64,000 bases of DNA, taken from Lampris incognitus (lineage: Eukaryota; Chordata; Actinopteri; Lampriformes; Lampridae). The stretch lies in contig NC_079216.1 in assembly GCF_029633865.1 (NCBI RefSeq), positions 19,933,019-19,997,018 of the forward strand, written 5' to 3'. Of this stretch, positions 11,704 to 24,815 are shown piece by piece. Each line of letters opens with the position of its first letter. Position 1 is the stretch's first letter. Below the pieces are notes generated by a model. It had not been told where the DNA came from, searched no databases, and saw only the letters and a program-made list of their open reading frames with translations. Made by a program: the position numbers and the translations under genes.

Positions 11704-12106
11704 CTGAGTATTGGGCTTTGATTGATTGACTTTATTGAATAGCATGTCGAGAAGAAATTCTTCCATAAATGTCTCCAGACAGCAAGCACAGGGTACAGCA
11801 GTGGCTCCAAACACACATGTTACGCCGGGGGTGACTGTGGCAAGGAAAAACTCCTGGTGAGGGGAAGAAACCTTGGCCAGTCGAAAAAGGTGTCAGAAAC
11901 ACTAGGGTACAATGTGCCACATCCATGATTTTGAGATGACAGTGAGATCCAGCAGATCACCATTCATTCACTGAAAAGCAGTCAAGAATCGACAATGAAC
12001 AGCACATAAACCGACAAACATAAACTGACAAAAATAGACGCAACTACTTCTGCCAGTCACCACTACGGAAGCGCCCAGGTACGTCCAGGTATAAAACAGG
12101 TAGAAG
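11704..12106. other. Unassigned noncoding stretch
   Basis: No frame, RNA gene or clear terminal repeats. The phrase GGCAAGGAAAAACTCCTGGT followed by a GAAACCTTGGCCAG segment looks like a dispersed repeat but I cannot place its family. Confidence 0.3.
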
Positions 12107-12545
12107 CAAACAGCCCCCCCCCCCCGTTTTCTCCCCAATTGTAGCCGGCCAATTATCCCACTCTTCCGAGCCATCCCGGTCGCTGCTCCACCCCCTCTGC
12201 CGATCCGGGGAGGGCTGCAGAATACTACTTGTCTCCTCCGATACATGTGGAGTCGCCAGCCGCTTCTTTTCACCTGACAGTGAGGAGTTTCACCAGGGAG
12301 ACGTAGCGCATGGGAGGATCACGCTATTCCCCCCAGTTCCCCCTCCCCCCTGAACAAGCGCCCCGACCGACCAGAGGAGGCACTAGTGCAGCGACCAGGA
12401 TACATACCCACATCCGGCTTCCACCCACAGACACTGCCAATTGTGTTTGTAGGGACGCCCGACCAAGCCGGAGGTAACATGGACATTTCATCCGGCAATC
12501 CCCGTGTTGGTAGGCGATGGAGTAGACCGCTATGCTACCCGGACG
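12107..12545 (-). repeat. SINE-A, tRNA-derived, near complete
   Basis: Read on the minus strand it starts GGCGTCCGGGTAGCATAGCG and has a tRNA-like head with A-box-like and B-box-like (GGTT/GGGTTCGAATCC-type, here mutated) segments, a unique body (GGTGAAACTCCTCACTGTCA, CATGTATCGGAGGAG) and a G-rich 3' end. Six copies lie in this window. The tRNA-like head implies RNA polymerase III transcription in intact copies. Confidence 0.75.
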
Positions 12546-12861
12546 CCCAGAAGCAAACAAATTTTGACCGTGCGGTATTGGTTTTGTGAGTAGAGATTAT
12601 GTTTCGCTAATGATTGGAAATAAACTTATTACAGAGAAAGTGGATGTGCCCTGTTTTGTTTTGTTTTGTTTTGGAAAACCTTTACGGACTGTAATTAATA
12701 AATCACTTTTGCTATTGGAAACTGCACAGTTCCTCATTATGCACGTGTCTAAACAAATCAATCAGCATTTGTTGTGGCCTCTTTTGACAGGCAAAGGGGT
12801 CACTATACTAAGAGGTCATCAGTGCAGTGTCACTTTTAAATAAGAAACCAAAGATTCAGAG

Positions 12862-13046
12862 CTATTGTTTATAATAGATGTGAGTTTTTACCTGACATTC
12901 GTAGAACAGGATGTAGGCAGTATGCTGCCGTCGGTCACAGACAGACGCACCGCTGATCTTAGTTACAAAACGGTCGTTGTAAGAGAGCCAGCGGTCACTC
13001 TGTTCACCTGTTCCCCGCTCAGGATAAGCGCCATCGCTGATATAAT
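12862..13046 (-). CDS. USP gene, His-box exon
   Basis: The acceptor ...CTCCATAG precedes GCCATTATATCAGC. The exon encodes GHYISDGAYPERGTG, then DRWLSYNDRFVTKISGASV and TAYILFYECQ, the USP C-terminal lobe with the catalytic His and the W.xYND box. A GT donor-like site follows CAG at 12,891. Either splicing occurs there to an exon I cannot see, or the frame runs on to the stop at 12,862-12,864. Confidence 0.8.
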
Positions 13047-16000
13047 GGCCTATGGAGAGAGGAGTCATTAACATGGGAGATCTAAAAAAGCTGCAGATGT
13101 TTAGTAGCCTACTCATTCTCTGTCTTCATATCACATGGATTCCCAGAAAGGGCAGAGGTACAACCACGAACTCTGAAAAGATGTGGCAATGGACCCCTAG
13201 CATGGCACATCTGACTCAGTCTACTACTAATAACAACCCCCCCCCCCAACACCACCACCACAAACCCTTCCCTTGAGCTCTTCCTACCCCAGGTGTGAAA
13301 TTAACCCGTGAAACTTGTTGGAATCTATTGCGATTGCAACTGTTTTAGATATACATACCATACAGCACAGTTTTTAATCTGACAACAGCAACCCTAGCTT
13401 ACATACCTGACCCTTGTTCAACTTGTTCATAACTTACCTGAGTTAACTTTGGAGCCTATATGGCTAAGTACACTGACCAATGTGTACTTTGTCATCTCCT
13501 ATGAAGGAACAAATACAAAAATTTAGCTACACATACCAGCTGACGATTAAAAAAAGTACATCCATTGTACCTTCACAAAAAGTTTATTTGTTTGACTTGC
13601 TTTTTTCTTCCATCAATTTCCTCATAATTTGATTGCCATGTCTATGATAATATACATAAGGGATTTATATTGAAAATGTGCTTAAACATATGAATAAGTG
13701 CATTTTTATTTTAGCCCTGTCATTAAAGCGCAACTAAACCCTATATCACTTTTGTAAGTTTTCTATCACGTAAGGTGAAAAACATCTATAAGTGCTGGGT
13801 TGATCTTGCGACCAAGTGATGTAAGTATAGCAGGCTAAAAAAAAGCTGCAGCTAATAATATTAATGATGGCCCATTTGATTTTTGTGTGGCAATGAGCAA
13901 GCGTTGAAAAAACTACCGAATGTTGTTGTTGTGATTCTCACTATAAATTCTACAACAGCATTATAAATAATACATTTTGTCTTTATCTATAGCCCCCCCC
14001 CCCCCTCCGGCTGTGTATCAGGGTCAACACTTGCATCTTTTCGCTGTATCCCTGTATGAACTTCCCTATCCTAAAGACTAACCTTCGCAACTATCGGAAA
14101 GCTTCAAGGCATAAATGATGTATGCAAACACTGAAACAGCAAAGGATTGTTTGTCAGAGTGTGATGTTTCCTTCTGCCAAGGCTGGTCCTGTGTTTCCTC
14201 GCAGGAAGGAAGCAACACAGGAGCAATGAGGCTGCTTTCCTTCATGATATAGACAATTCCAATACTCCTTGTCATGGCTGCCATGTAAACACTTTGAGTT
14301 ACATTCGTTCTCAAGGAAACTTCCTTGGCGTATAGAGAATTCAGATGCACCCTTGGTCCCAAGATCATTGTTCATTAATGCTTTTTCTATCTTGTCTCTA
14401 TCTTTATGCTCACCATCAAGTTGTTGCCATCTTTCTCTGCCTCTGTCTGCTCTCTCCTTACAGTGACTTGAATGTAAAAACAAAGAACAATCAGTAAAAG
14501 GAGCACGAGCCTGTTTCTGTACACCTATATTTTTAAAAAAGTAAAGATGTTACTGCCTACTTGTGTCAAAATCTAATTTCACCACAGTACCTGTGGCCGA
14601 AGGAGAGTTGGCAGAGGCAAGACTTGAGTCCTGGCAGTTGTGGTCCCCAGCAATACCTCTATTCTGAAACAAGAAGCTTGATGTAAATTCAACATTTCTT
14701 CACTTGAGCCAAACAAAGGCAAAGTAAATTAATGAGTAAAACTATAATGTGAGGCAGCGTGTAATGCTTTCCAGTTGAAAGGATGGTAAAGAAACTATTC
14801 AGAGCACAGTTCTGTAGACTCATTATCCAATTCATTTGTACTTACCTGTTTGTGGTTTTGAAGGCCAGCAGCGTCCCTTGACGGTCCAGAGACCACCTTC
14901 AGCTCTCTGGACAGGATTACTTTATCCTGCACCTTCTGAAATTTACAATCTGGAGTGAACCTGAAGCGCTTCAGGTGGAGGATGAGAACACTGTAGAGAG
15001 AAGACAGAAGGGTGGGGAGTGGGAAGAATGAGCATAGTTAGAGAGGAAGATATAGAGGGGAACATGGAGTGGAAATAGGGAGAGTTAGGGATGGAAAGGG
15101 AGGGGAGTTGCTGAGACAACAATGAGAAAATACTTTATAGACTTAACCCCACTGCTGAGGAAAGTCAAGTTAATGTGATCCTTGAACTTAAGTCCCACCA
15201 TTAGTGTTTAGGGTAGTTGGACTCACCTAGGCAAGGTCAGGAAGGACCACTGCTGGCTAGATCTCTGGGCTCCACAGTGGCAGTTATACTCCAACTCGGA
15301 CTCCTACAGTACAGCATGAAAGAGAAGAAAGTGGTCAGCATGCTATACTTCAATTATTATCATAGAGATTTAACTGACAAATTAACCCCTTAGAACTCAA
15401 CCAGGATCACATTACTTCCAGCTTGACACATTAGAAGTTATAAATGTCCTTATGACACAGGATTTAATCTTTTCTACTCTCCTATTGACTAGATATTGGA
15501 GCATTTTAATGGCAAAAGATGTCTAATGTTTGACCTTACCATAAATCTCACTTCCTGACTAAGGTGAGAATGAATTCAATACACACATAAAAAAAAAAAT
15601 ATTCTTGACACGTAGGGGACTTTGTGTGTGGGTGTAACTGGGGTTGGTATCCCACTAGAAATTACAAGCTGAAGCGCTTGCAAGACGTTACATCAAATAA
15701 GATAAAAATAATCAGAGTCAATAAGCAGAGGAGCCACCAACCATGAAGAATTCATGCAGACACTGGCTCACTGATCCACCAGGCAGCAGGTCCAGGGACA
15801 GGTTGGTAAAGTCCTCCTGCCTTGAGGACTGCATTCCACATCTATGAGATAAAGACATAATGCTCATCGAAATACATCCACAGAGGTAAAGTCATCTGGC
15901 TCACATCTAGACAGGATGAGGATCCTGCATCAATAAATGGCACCGTTTATTCTGCTGTTTCACCGATTGTGAATACGGTTACCAGATGCCTGGTTTTGGG

Positions 16001-17783
16001 CCAAAATGTTTCAATGCTTTCAAGGTATTAGTACAGGTCTGGTTCATGGGGTCAGGCGGATAATGTAAATGTCTAGCCTGAATAGGTCTAGTTGACTGAC
16101 ATTTGGCCACTGTTTATATTAACGTTAAAGTTTCAAATACTCTTCTTTATAGACTACACTATTGTCTATTTTTTTCCCAATTTATCTAACCAAACACAAT
16201 ATTGGATATTACCAACCAACAATTTCTGCCTAGTATTAGACAAAAGAGCGTTTTGATTGGCTGGCTGATGTCATCAGAGTTCTATATTTATGTCTTTGAA
16301 TGAACTTTACATTCACATAATGTTTCGAAAAATGGTGTGAGGTGAAAACAGAAGAAAAGAGAATTTGAACAACTTTAATATTTTAACTTCAAACCAATGT
16401 GACTCCAGAGAGGCGAAAACTACAAACATGGGCTATGGAGAGCCACATATATACAGCATTCCAACCAGACTACATACCAGCTGATTTCACTTGAAGTCCT
16501 TCCTCTCTGGGTGAAGGAGTGCTAATCAGTGAAACCACCTGGAGTGGAGGCCCTGTCAGAACCAAAACCTGCATACACAATGCTCTCTGTGGCACTTTGT
16601 TCCCAACCCCTGATTGAGACCGAAAAACAAAAATGGTCACCGTATGCATTTGAGTGAGTGGAGACCTCTAAAGCGTGATGTAAATTGTATGCCCAAATAA
16701 GGGATTCTGGATCACACGCTGTTTCACTCCACTGTAAAAATGCATAAGGGTTTAAAATAATTGCCTTTGACTATGTTAAGTGCTTATATTGACTGTTTGC
16801 CTTTGAGGATTGCTCTCTTATGTGTTTTTAGATTGGTTGGGGTAGATTTTGATCAGTTTTGAAGGTGCATTAAGAAACCAATAAAAACAGCTTAGCATAT
16901 GTTGACGTCTACTGGTGGTGCTTGCATAACACTAATCGTGATCCCTCTCACAGCCTGGTGACGCAACTTCCACAACATGGTTGTTGGCAAAATAATTTTA
17001 AAAAGAATAACTAATTTCTTAAAATATATGTATATAAAATATATAACATGGCAGCACACTGGCGCAGTGGTTAGCGCGGTCGCCTCACAGCAAGAAGGTC
17101 TTGGGTTCAAGCCCTGGGGTAGTCCAATCTTGGTGGGTCATCCGGGTCATCCTCGGTGTGGAGTTTGCATGTTCTACCCGTGTCTGCGTGGGTTTCCTCC
17201 AGGGGCTCCAGTTTCCTCCCACAGTCCAAAGACATGTAGGTCAGGTGAATCGGCCGTACTAAATTGTCCCTAGGTATGAATGTGTGTGTGTGTGTGTGTG
17301 GGCCCTGTGCTGGCCTGGCGGCCTGTCCAGGGTGTCTCCCCGCCTGCCGCCCAATGACTGCTGGAATAAGCTCCAGCATCCCTGCGACTCTGAGAGCAGG
17401 ATAAGCGGTTCAGATAATGGATGGATGGATGGAAAATATATAGCACACATCAAAGACATGTATGTTAGGGTTAATACTCCTGTCTGTGCCCCTGACAGGG
17501 CTGGATGGAGTTGGTCCCAGAGAGCTGCACCGCAGCTGCCCACTGCTCCTACTGTATGTGTTCAGGATGGGTTAAATACAGAGGATGGATTTCCCCACAG
17601 GGAATAATAAAATACATATTATCTTATAAAATATATGCCATTACCACATATATTACTCCATCCATCCATCCATCCATTATCTGAACCGCTTGTCCTGCTC
17701 TCAGGGTCACGGGGACGCGGGAGCCTGTCCCAGCAGTCATTGGGCGGCAGGCAGGGAGACACCCTGGACAGGCCGCCAGGCCA

Positions 17784-17879
<96 letters not shown>

Positions 17880-19987
17880 TCAAACCTAGGGGCAATTTAG
17901 TATAGCCGATTCACCTCACCTAAATGTCTTTGGACTGTGAGAGAAACCGGAGCACCTGAAGGAAACCCACACAGACACGGGGAGAACATGCAAACTCCAC
18001 ACAGAGGGTGACCCGGGACGACCCCCAAGGTTGGACTACCCTGCGGCTCAAACCCAGAACCTTCTTGCTGTGAGGCAACTGTGCTAAATAACCACTGCGC
18101 CACCATGCCACCCATATATTACTAAATATATTTTAAAAAAGAATGACTGGCAAATGGAATCCAAAAACTCTTAATTTGTGCGACAGGTAAAAAAATAATG
18201 AAACTGTACACAGTCTGAGAGCCTGGAAACAATGGTAACACTTTAGAGGTCTATAAATTTTAGTTCTTTTAGACTTAAGTGCTGCCTTTGATACAGTCGA
18301 TCACAACATCCTCTTACATCACTTGGAGATGGGTTGGCATCAAGGGCTCGGCTCTTAGCTTATTACACAATGCAGAGAACCATGAGCATGAGAAGATGGT
18401 CTGCCACATTCTTGCTTATCCGCTACTGCGAACTACACAACGCAGAGCGTAGTTCGCTCTTACCTCACCAATAGAACTTTTTCTGTTGTTCTGGGTAACT
18501 GGGTAAGTGGTTCAGTTGAGTTTTGGTGTCCCTCAAGGCTCAGCTCTTGGTCCCCTTTTCTTTTCTATATATTCTGTCCCTTGGCCAGGTCATTCAAAAT
18601 CACAATGTGCTCTACCATGTTTATGCTGACGACACTCAGCAATACATGCCACTAAAACCCACAGATCCTAGCACCCTAGCAAATCTCACAACATGCCTCC
18701 CTGACATTAAATCCTGGCTGTCCCAAAATTTTCTCAAATTTAATGATGGTAAGTCTGTTCAGTCCCGAAAATTCCATCAGACCTTTTGTTACTAATTTTG
18801 GTTGTCTGTCAGGTAGTCTTAAGCAGGCTGCTAGGAATCCTGGGGTAATATTCAATGCTAACCTCAATTTTGATAATCAAATCAAACATGTTGTTCAATC
18901 ATGCTTTCTCCAGCTCAAACTAATCTCCAAAATTAGGTCATTTTTATCAATTGCCGATCTGCAAAACGTTTTACATTCTTTTATCTATTCTCAGATTGAC
19001 TATTGTAACGAATTTTACTCTGGTATCATCAACGGCTCCCTCCACCATCTGCAGTTGGTACAGAACGCTGTTGCTCGGCTCATTACGGCGCAAACAGGCA
19101 TGACCTTATCACTCCTGTACTTGCCTGCCTTGGCTCCCTGTTATGTTTCGAATTGATTTTAACATTTTACTGCTCACTTTTAAGGCTTTAAATGGTCTTG
19201 CTCCTACATACATACATTTGTGATTTATTGAGCTGGTATATCCCCCCTCGACCATTAAAATATGCAGATGGAGTCCTGCTGGTTATTCCCAGGTCTCGGT
19301 TTGTTACAAAGGGTGATTGGGCTTTTGCTGTTAGAGCCCCCACACTATGGAACTCTCTTCCTGTTGAACTAACACAAACCAAGTCTCTAGCTTCTTTTAA
19401 ATCTCATCCTAAAACTTTTCTTTTTATGAAAGCTTTTACAAATGTTTGATCTTTGTTTTTATTTATTTATACTGTTTTTAATTTTACTCTTATTTATTTG
19501 GTCTTACTCTTATTTTTGCCTTGTCTGGTTTTACTACCTTGTAAAGCACTTTTTAACATTGTTTCAGAAAAGTGCTATATAAATAAAGTTATTATTATTA
19601 TTATATACGTGTTTGGTGATGCATTTTGCAATTATATCTTACCCCTTGCACGTCCTGGTGCTCATCATCTGAAAAGCCAGGTGACACTGAACAGGGCAAA
19701 TATAGGTCCTGCCCATCCCCACTGCCTTTCCCTCCAGCACCGAGGACAGAGACCTCAGTTGCTCCAACACACAGGTAAGGAACTCATGAGCGTCCTGCAT
19801 GGATACAGACACACACATTTCAAATATATATAACTTTGTTAAAAGAAACACTCAAAGGTAGGGAAAGTGCTCGACAAATAATCCAGTGAGTCAAGTAAAT
19901 TCTTTATGAGACAGTACAAGCCTGTTTCATGCCATAAACAGTACAAACAGGCTTGTACTGTCTCAAAGAATTTACTTGACTCACTGG

Positions 19988-20084
<97 letters not shown>

Positions 20085-23000
20085 TGTGTGCATACACAAG
20101 TTGTGGACATGCCCACAGGGTGTTGTGATGCATCTAGTGCAGCAGCGTGTAGTTGGAGGGAAGGTGCATGTGTTCTTCCAACCCACTTGTGTCCCTCCTG
20201 GCCTTAGCTTGCTGCCGCTGGCTAGCCTTTGTGGCGAATAGGGCGTGTAAGCCTTCCCTTGCCAGTACATAGCCTCTCCTTCACCAAGACTCCTGCCAGG
20301 CCTCCCCATGGCCACACATGGTAACTGGGGTCTTGCGGCCCCAGGCTAACTTGGCAGGGGATCTCGGAGCAGCAGTGGGCCCCAGAGATATGGTGTGCAG
20401 GCCCACCCTGGTGGATATGCCCTGGCACCTATCAACCACTGCCCCGCTGCCTTGTGGGTGAGTCTGGGGAGACATAAGGCTAAGGGAGCTTACCCCAACA
20501 GAAAGCAAGCTGTGGCAGCACGCTTCGAGGTGGTTTCCAAAAAACTGGATTTCCGGCAGACCCCTGCAGTTGTGTGGAGGTGCCGGTCGTCTAGGGATCC
20601 CCCTTGCCATCGGAACCATCTCCTCTACAATCAAGTCACGTGGCGTTGGGAGAAGCGCACCCCCCATGCCACTTTAAAAACCATCTCTGCGCAGGTATCT
20701 GCTTCTGCTATCTGAGCCCCCGACCTTACAAAGTCTGGCGGCGATGGAGTATCCAGTTACGGGAGCAGGTCTGAATGAGCTAGGAGCTCTTAGTTGGAAC
20801 TCTGCATGCCAGCGGCACAGGGAAATGGTCGTTAGCAGCTGGGATTGAGTGGCAGCTGTTTCCGGCAGACCCCTTTGCGTCTGAGCAGCCCTGTTCAGGG
20901 ACCACACTGCTCACCCCTTTTGGGGAACAGCCTAGAAAAGATGGCCCAAAGATTGACCACTCAACACTGCACCTGGGCAGGAAACCGCACCTGCCGGGCC
21001 ATTCCACCATGCGGTCGAAAAACACACACTATACCACTAAGATTTGCAGCATGCAACATAAGAACACTCCTGGACGTCAGCCACGGTACGGACAGACCTC
21101 AACACAGAACAGCACTTATTGCCAGCGAGCTGAAGCGCTATTGTGTGGATGTGGCGGCACTCAGTGAGACCAGGCTCCTTGAAGAGGGCTCGCTCAACAA
21201 AGTAGGAGAGGGCTATACCTTCTTTTGGAAAGGATACCCGCTAGGCGGTCAACACATCCATGGAGTTGGTTTTGCAATTAGGAACAGTCTCTTACCCAAA
21301 CTCGAAGAAACACCAGTGGGCATTAATGAGCGGCTGATGACTCTCCGCATACCCCTCGCAAAATGTCGATACATCACCTTGATAAGTGCCTACGCTCCAA
21401 CTTTACCATCCCATGACGAAGAGAAAGATCGCTTCTACCAGGCACTCAATGATATACTCATCAACATCCCAAGGAGCGACAAAGTCATTTTGATTGGTGA
21501 TTTTAATGCCCGAGTTGGGAAGAACATGCAAAATTGGAATGGAGTGATTGGCGCCTACGGCATTGGAAAAGTCAACCCCAATGGCATAAGACTTCTTAGT
21601 CTGTGCTTGGAACATGACCTCACCATCACAAACACCATTTTCAAAAGAATAAATACAAGGCATCCTGGATGCATCCCAGATCCAAACACTGGCACCTGCT
21701 CGATTATGCTATCGTGAGGCGGGCTGATCTTAAAGATGTGCTCCTTACAAGAGCTATGCGAGGAGCAGACTGCTGGACAGACCACCGTATGATCCTGACA
21801 AAAGTCAGAGTGCATGTCCGACCCTTGAGATGCCAATCTGGGCCAAAAAAGAAACCACTCCACTGCGCCAGACTATCCAAAAGTGACACCCGAAACACCT
21901 TCCGTTGTTCTCTAGCCGACAACTTAGTTGACATTGAACAGCTGATCAACTCAGAGTCTGGGATGGATGAAAAGTGGACCTCTCTGAGCACCACCCTCTT
22001 TCACAATGCAGCCCAATCCACTGGCTTCAAAACCAAGAAACATCAGGACTGGTTTGATGACAATGCCGGAACGATCTCCACCCTCCTGGACAACATGCAT
22101 AAGGCACACAGAGCCGCCCTCAGCAACCCACCATCCCAACCTCTCAAGAAAAAATGGCAAGACCTCCGCTCTGAGATCCAAGCAACTCTGCGGAATCTGC
22201 AAAATGAGTGGTGGATTTTGAAAGCCAACGAAATCCAGGCTCATGCAGACAGGAACGACATGCATGGTTTCTATGATGCAGTTACGGCCATCTATGGCCC
22301 CAGAAACTGCTCCCTGACACCCGTTAGGTCTGCTGATGGAACAACTCTCATCAAGGATCAGGCCCTGTTAGTGGAGTGGTGGGCCGAGCATTTTAACACC
22401 CTGCTCAACCAGCCCACCCCAGTGGACTCAACTGTACTGGCAGAACTCCCTGAACAGCCTACCTTGCAAGACCTAGACCTCCCACCATCTTTTAAAGAAA
22501 TCCTACATGCAGTCAAGACCCTGAAAAACAACAAAACCCCTGGATGTGATAATATTCCAGCTGAAATCCTCAAGGAAGGAGGCTATCTCTGTACGAGGAC
22601 ACTGTATCTCTATATCCTTGAGGTGTGGAGTCGCGAGTGTGTCCCCCAACAGTGGAAAGATGCCAACACTGTGGCCATTTATAAAAACAAAGGAGACAGA
22701 TCCATCTGCTCCAACAGTAGGGGTATTTCACTACTGGCCATTGCCGGAAAGGTTCAAGCCAAGATCATGCTCCGCAGACTAACACTCGCAATAGCCGAAC
22801 GGGTCATACCAGAGTCACAATGCGGCTTCCGAAAGGATAGAGGGACTGTTGACATGATCTTTGTCACACGCCAGCTCCAGGAGAAATGCAGAGAACAGCA
22901 CAAGGATCTATACATAGCATTCATAGACCTCTCAAAGGCATTTGATACAGTTACCCGGCCCTGCTGTGGCAAGTCCTGAAGAAATTTGGATGTCCACCCT

Positions 23001-24270
23001 AGTTTCTCACCATTCTTGGGCAGTTTCACTCAGGAATGATGGCCCGAGTGATAGTGGGGAACCACAGTTCTGAGCCCTTTGGTGTGCAGGCTGGAGTCAG
23101 ACAAGGCTGTGGGCTAGCCCCAGTCCTGTTCAATATCTTCTTAGTCTCTGTTACAACACTGTTACGAAGGAGGTTGAAGAAGCAGGCTGGAGTTACCATT
23201 GACTTCAGGCTCGATGGAAACCTATTCAACATCAGGAGGTTTCAGGCAACCACCAAGTTGACCTCTGAGAACATTATTGAGCTACAGTATGCTGACGATT
23301 GTGCCCTGGTAGCTCACACACAAGAAGCCCTACAAAACACTCTGTTGGCAGTTGTAACTGCATACAGGAGAATGGGACTGATTATCAACACCAAAAAGAC
23401 AGTTAATCCGTCAGTTGACTGCCGGCCTCCCAAACCACCCAACAACCTTCACAGCAGAAGGGCAACAACTGGCCGCTGTTCCTGTCTTCAAATATCTGGG
23501 AAGTATGCTATCCGACACCTGCACAATGGACGATGAGATTCAGCACCGCCTCAAACAAGCCTCAACATCTTTTGGCCATCTAAGGAGAAGGGTTTTCCAA
23601 AACAGCAACCTCAATCTCCATACCAAAGTGCTTGTTTACAGAGCAGTGTGCATCTCCACACTACTCTATGGATGTGAGGCATGGACCACCTACAGCCACC
23701 ATCTCAGAAGCCTGGAGGCCTTCCATGTGAAATGTCTCCAGAGGATCCTCGGCATTACTTGGGAGGACAAAGTGCCACACACAGAGGTGTTGGAGTGGGC
23801 AGGCAGCTGCAGCGTGGCGTCTACCCTAAACCACCATCAACTCAGGTGGCTTGGGCATGTTATTCGCATGCCCAGCAAACGACTCCCATGTAAAGTCCTC
23901 TACGGCCAACTACGCCTTGGTCAACGCACTGCTGGTGGGCAGAAGAAGCGGTTCAAAGACCAAATGAAGACCACACTGAAAAGATGTCAGATAAACCCCT
24001 CATATTTGGAGGAACTTGCTTTCTGCCGCACAACCTGGCACTCTCACATCTCAGAGGGAGTGAAGTATATGGAAAACCAGCACAGACAACACCGTGTAGC
24101 AAAGCGTGTGAAGGGGCATGCTCGCAAAGCTACCCCTACCCCCTCCAGTACCACTTTTACATGCCCGGTCTGCAACCGCAACTGTGCATCCACGATCGGA
24201 CTATTCAGCCACCAAAGGACCCACAAATAGGAGAAGATGGTCATCATCGGACACGATGGACAACCAGCAA

Positions 24271-24313
<43 letters not shown>

Positions 24314-24749
24314 CATATATATATATAAAACATTAGGAAATATTACATTTTCAGAAACAATTTGGAAATACTTCATCTGTGAGGTCATGTACTGATGTAC
24401 TTGACAAAATGACGCTGTCTCACTTTTTGTTTGTTGCGGCAAAACACAAAGTTTTGGCTAGTCACAGTCCTCTTGAAAGACTTCAGGATTTTCCTTTTGT
24501 GTCTAGTGTTGCTTACGTGCTGCGATACTCCAATGGCCACAAAGTCGCTGGAGAAAAGAATGGAAAATGAGAAAGGAAAAGTAAGGGAGGAAAGGACTTT
24601 TATTTTTGTTAATTTTAGAATCTCATGTTTGTTCTGTGTACAAGGTCTATGGAGGAGCTGAATATATAAAATATCTTCAGTGGACTGCAGACTATGGACT
24701 ATTACAACGGAATGGTTGTGTGTCCAACTAATTGTGTGCATGTGTGAAT

Positions 24750-24815
<66 letters not shown>

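Larger units (their letters stand above)
13262..14830 (-). repeat. Internal duplication of the USP gene, downstream copy
   Basis: Collinear with 26,402-28,165 in the same orientation, including introns and two exons (CTTCCCTTGAGCTC at one end; GTTGAAAGGA..GTAAAGAAACTATTCAGA at the other). Base differences and small indels are frequent, so the copy is not recent. Confidence 0.8.

Noticed and set aside
14154..14390. Open minus-strand frame beginning near an IEKALMNNDLG segment, similar in both duplicated blocks
   Set aside because: It reads open in both copies, but no acceptor/donor pair gives a sensible intron (the gap to the preceding exon would be about 23 nt). Left as intron.
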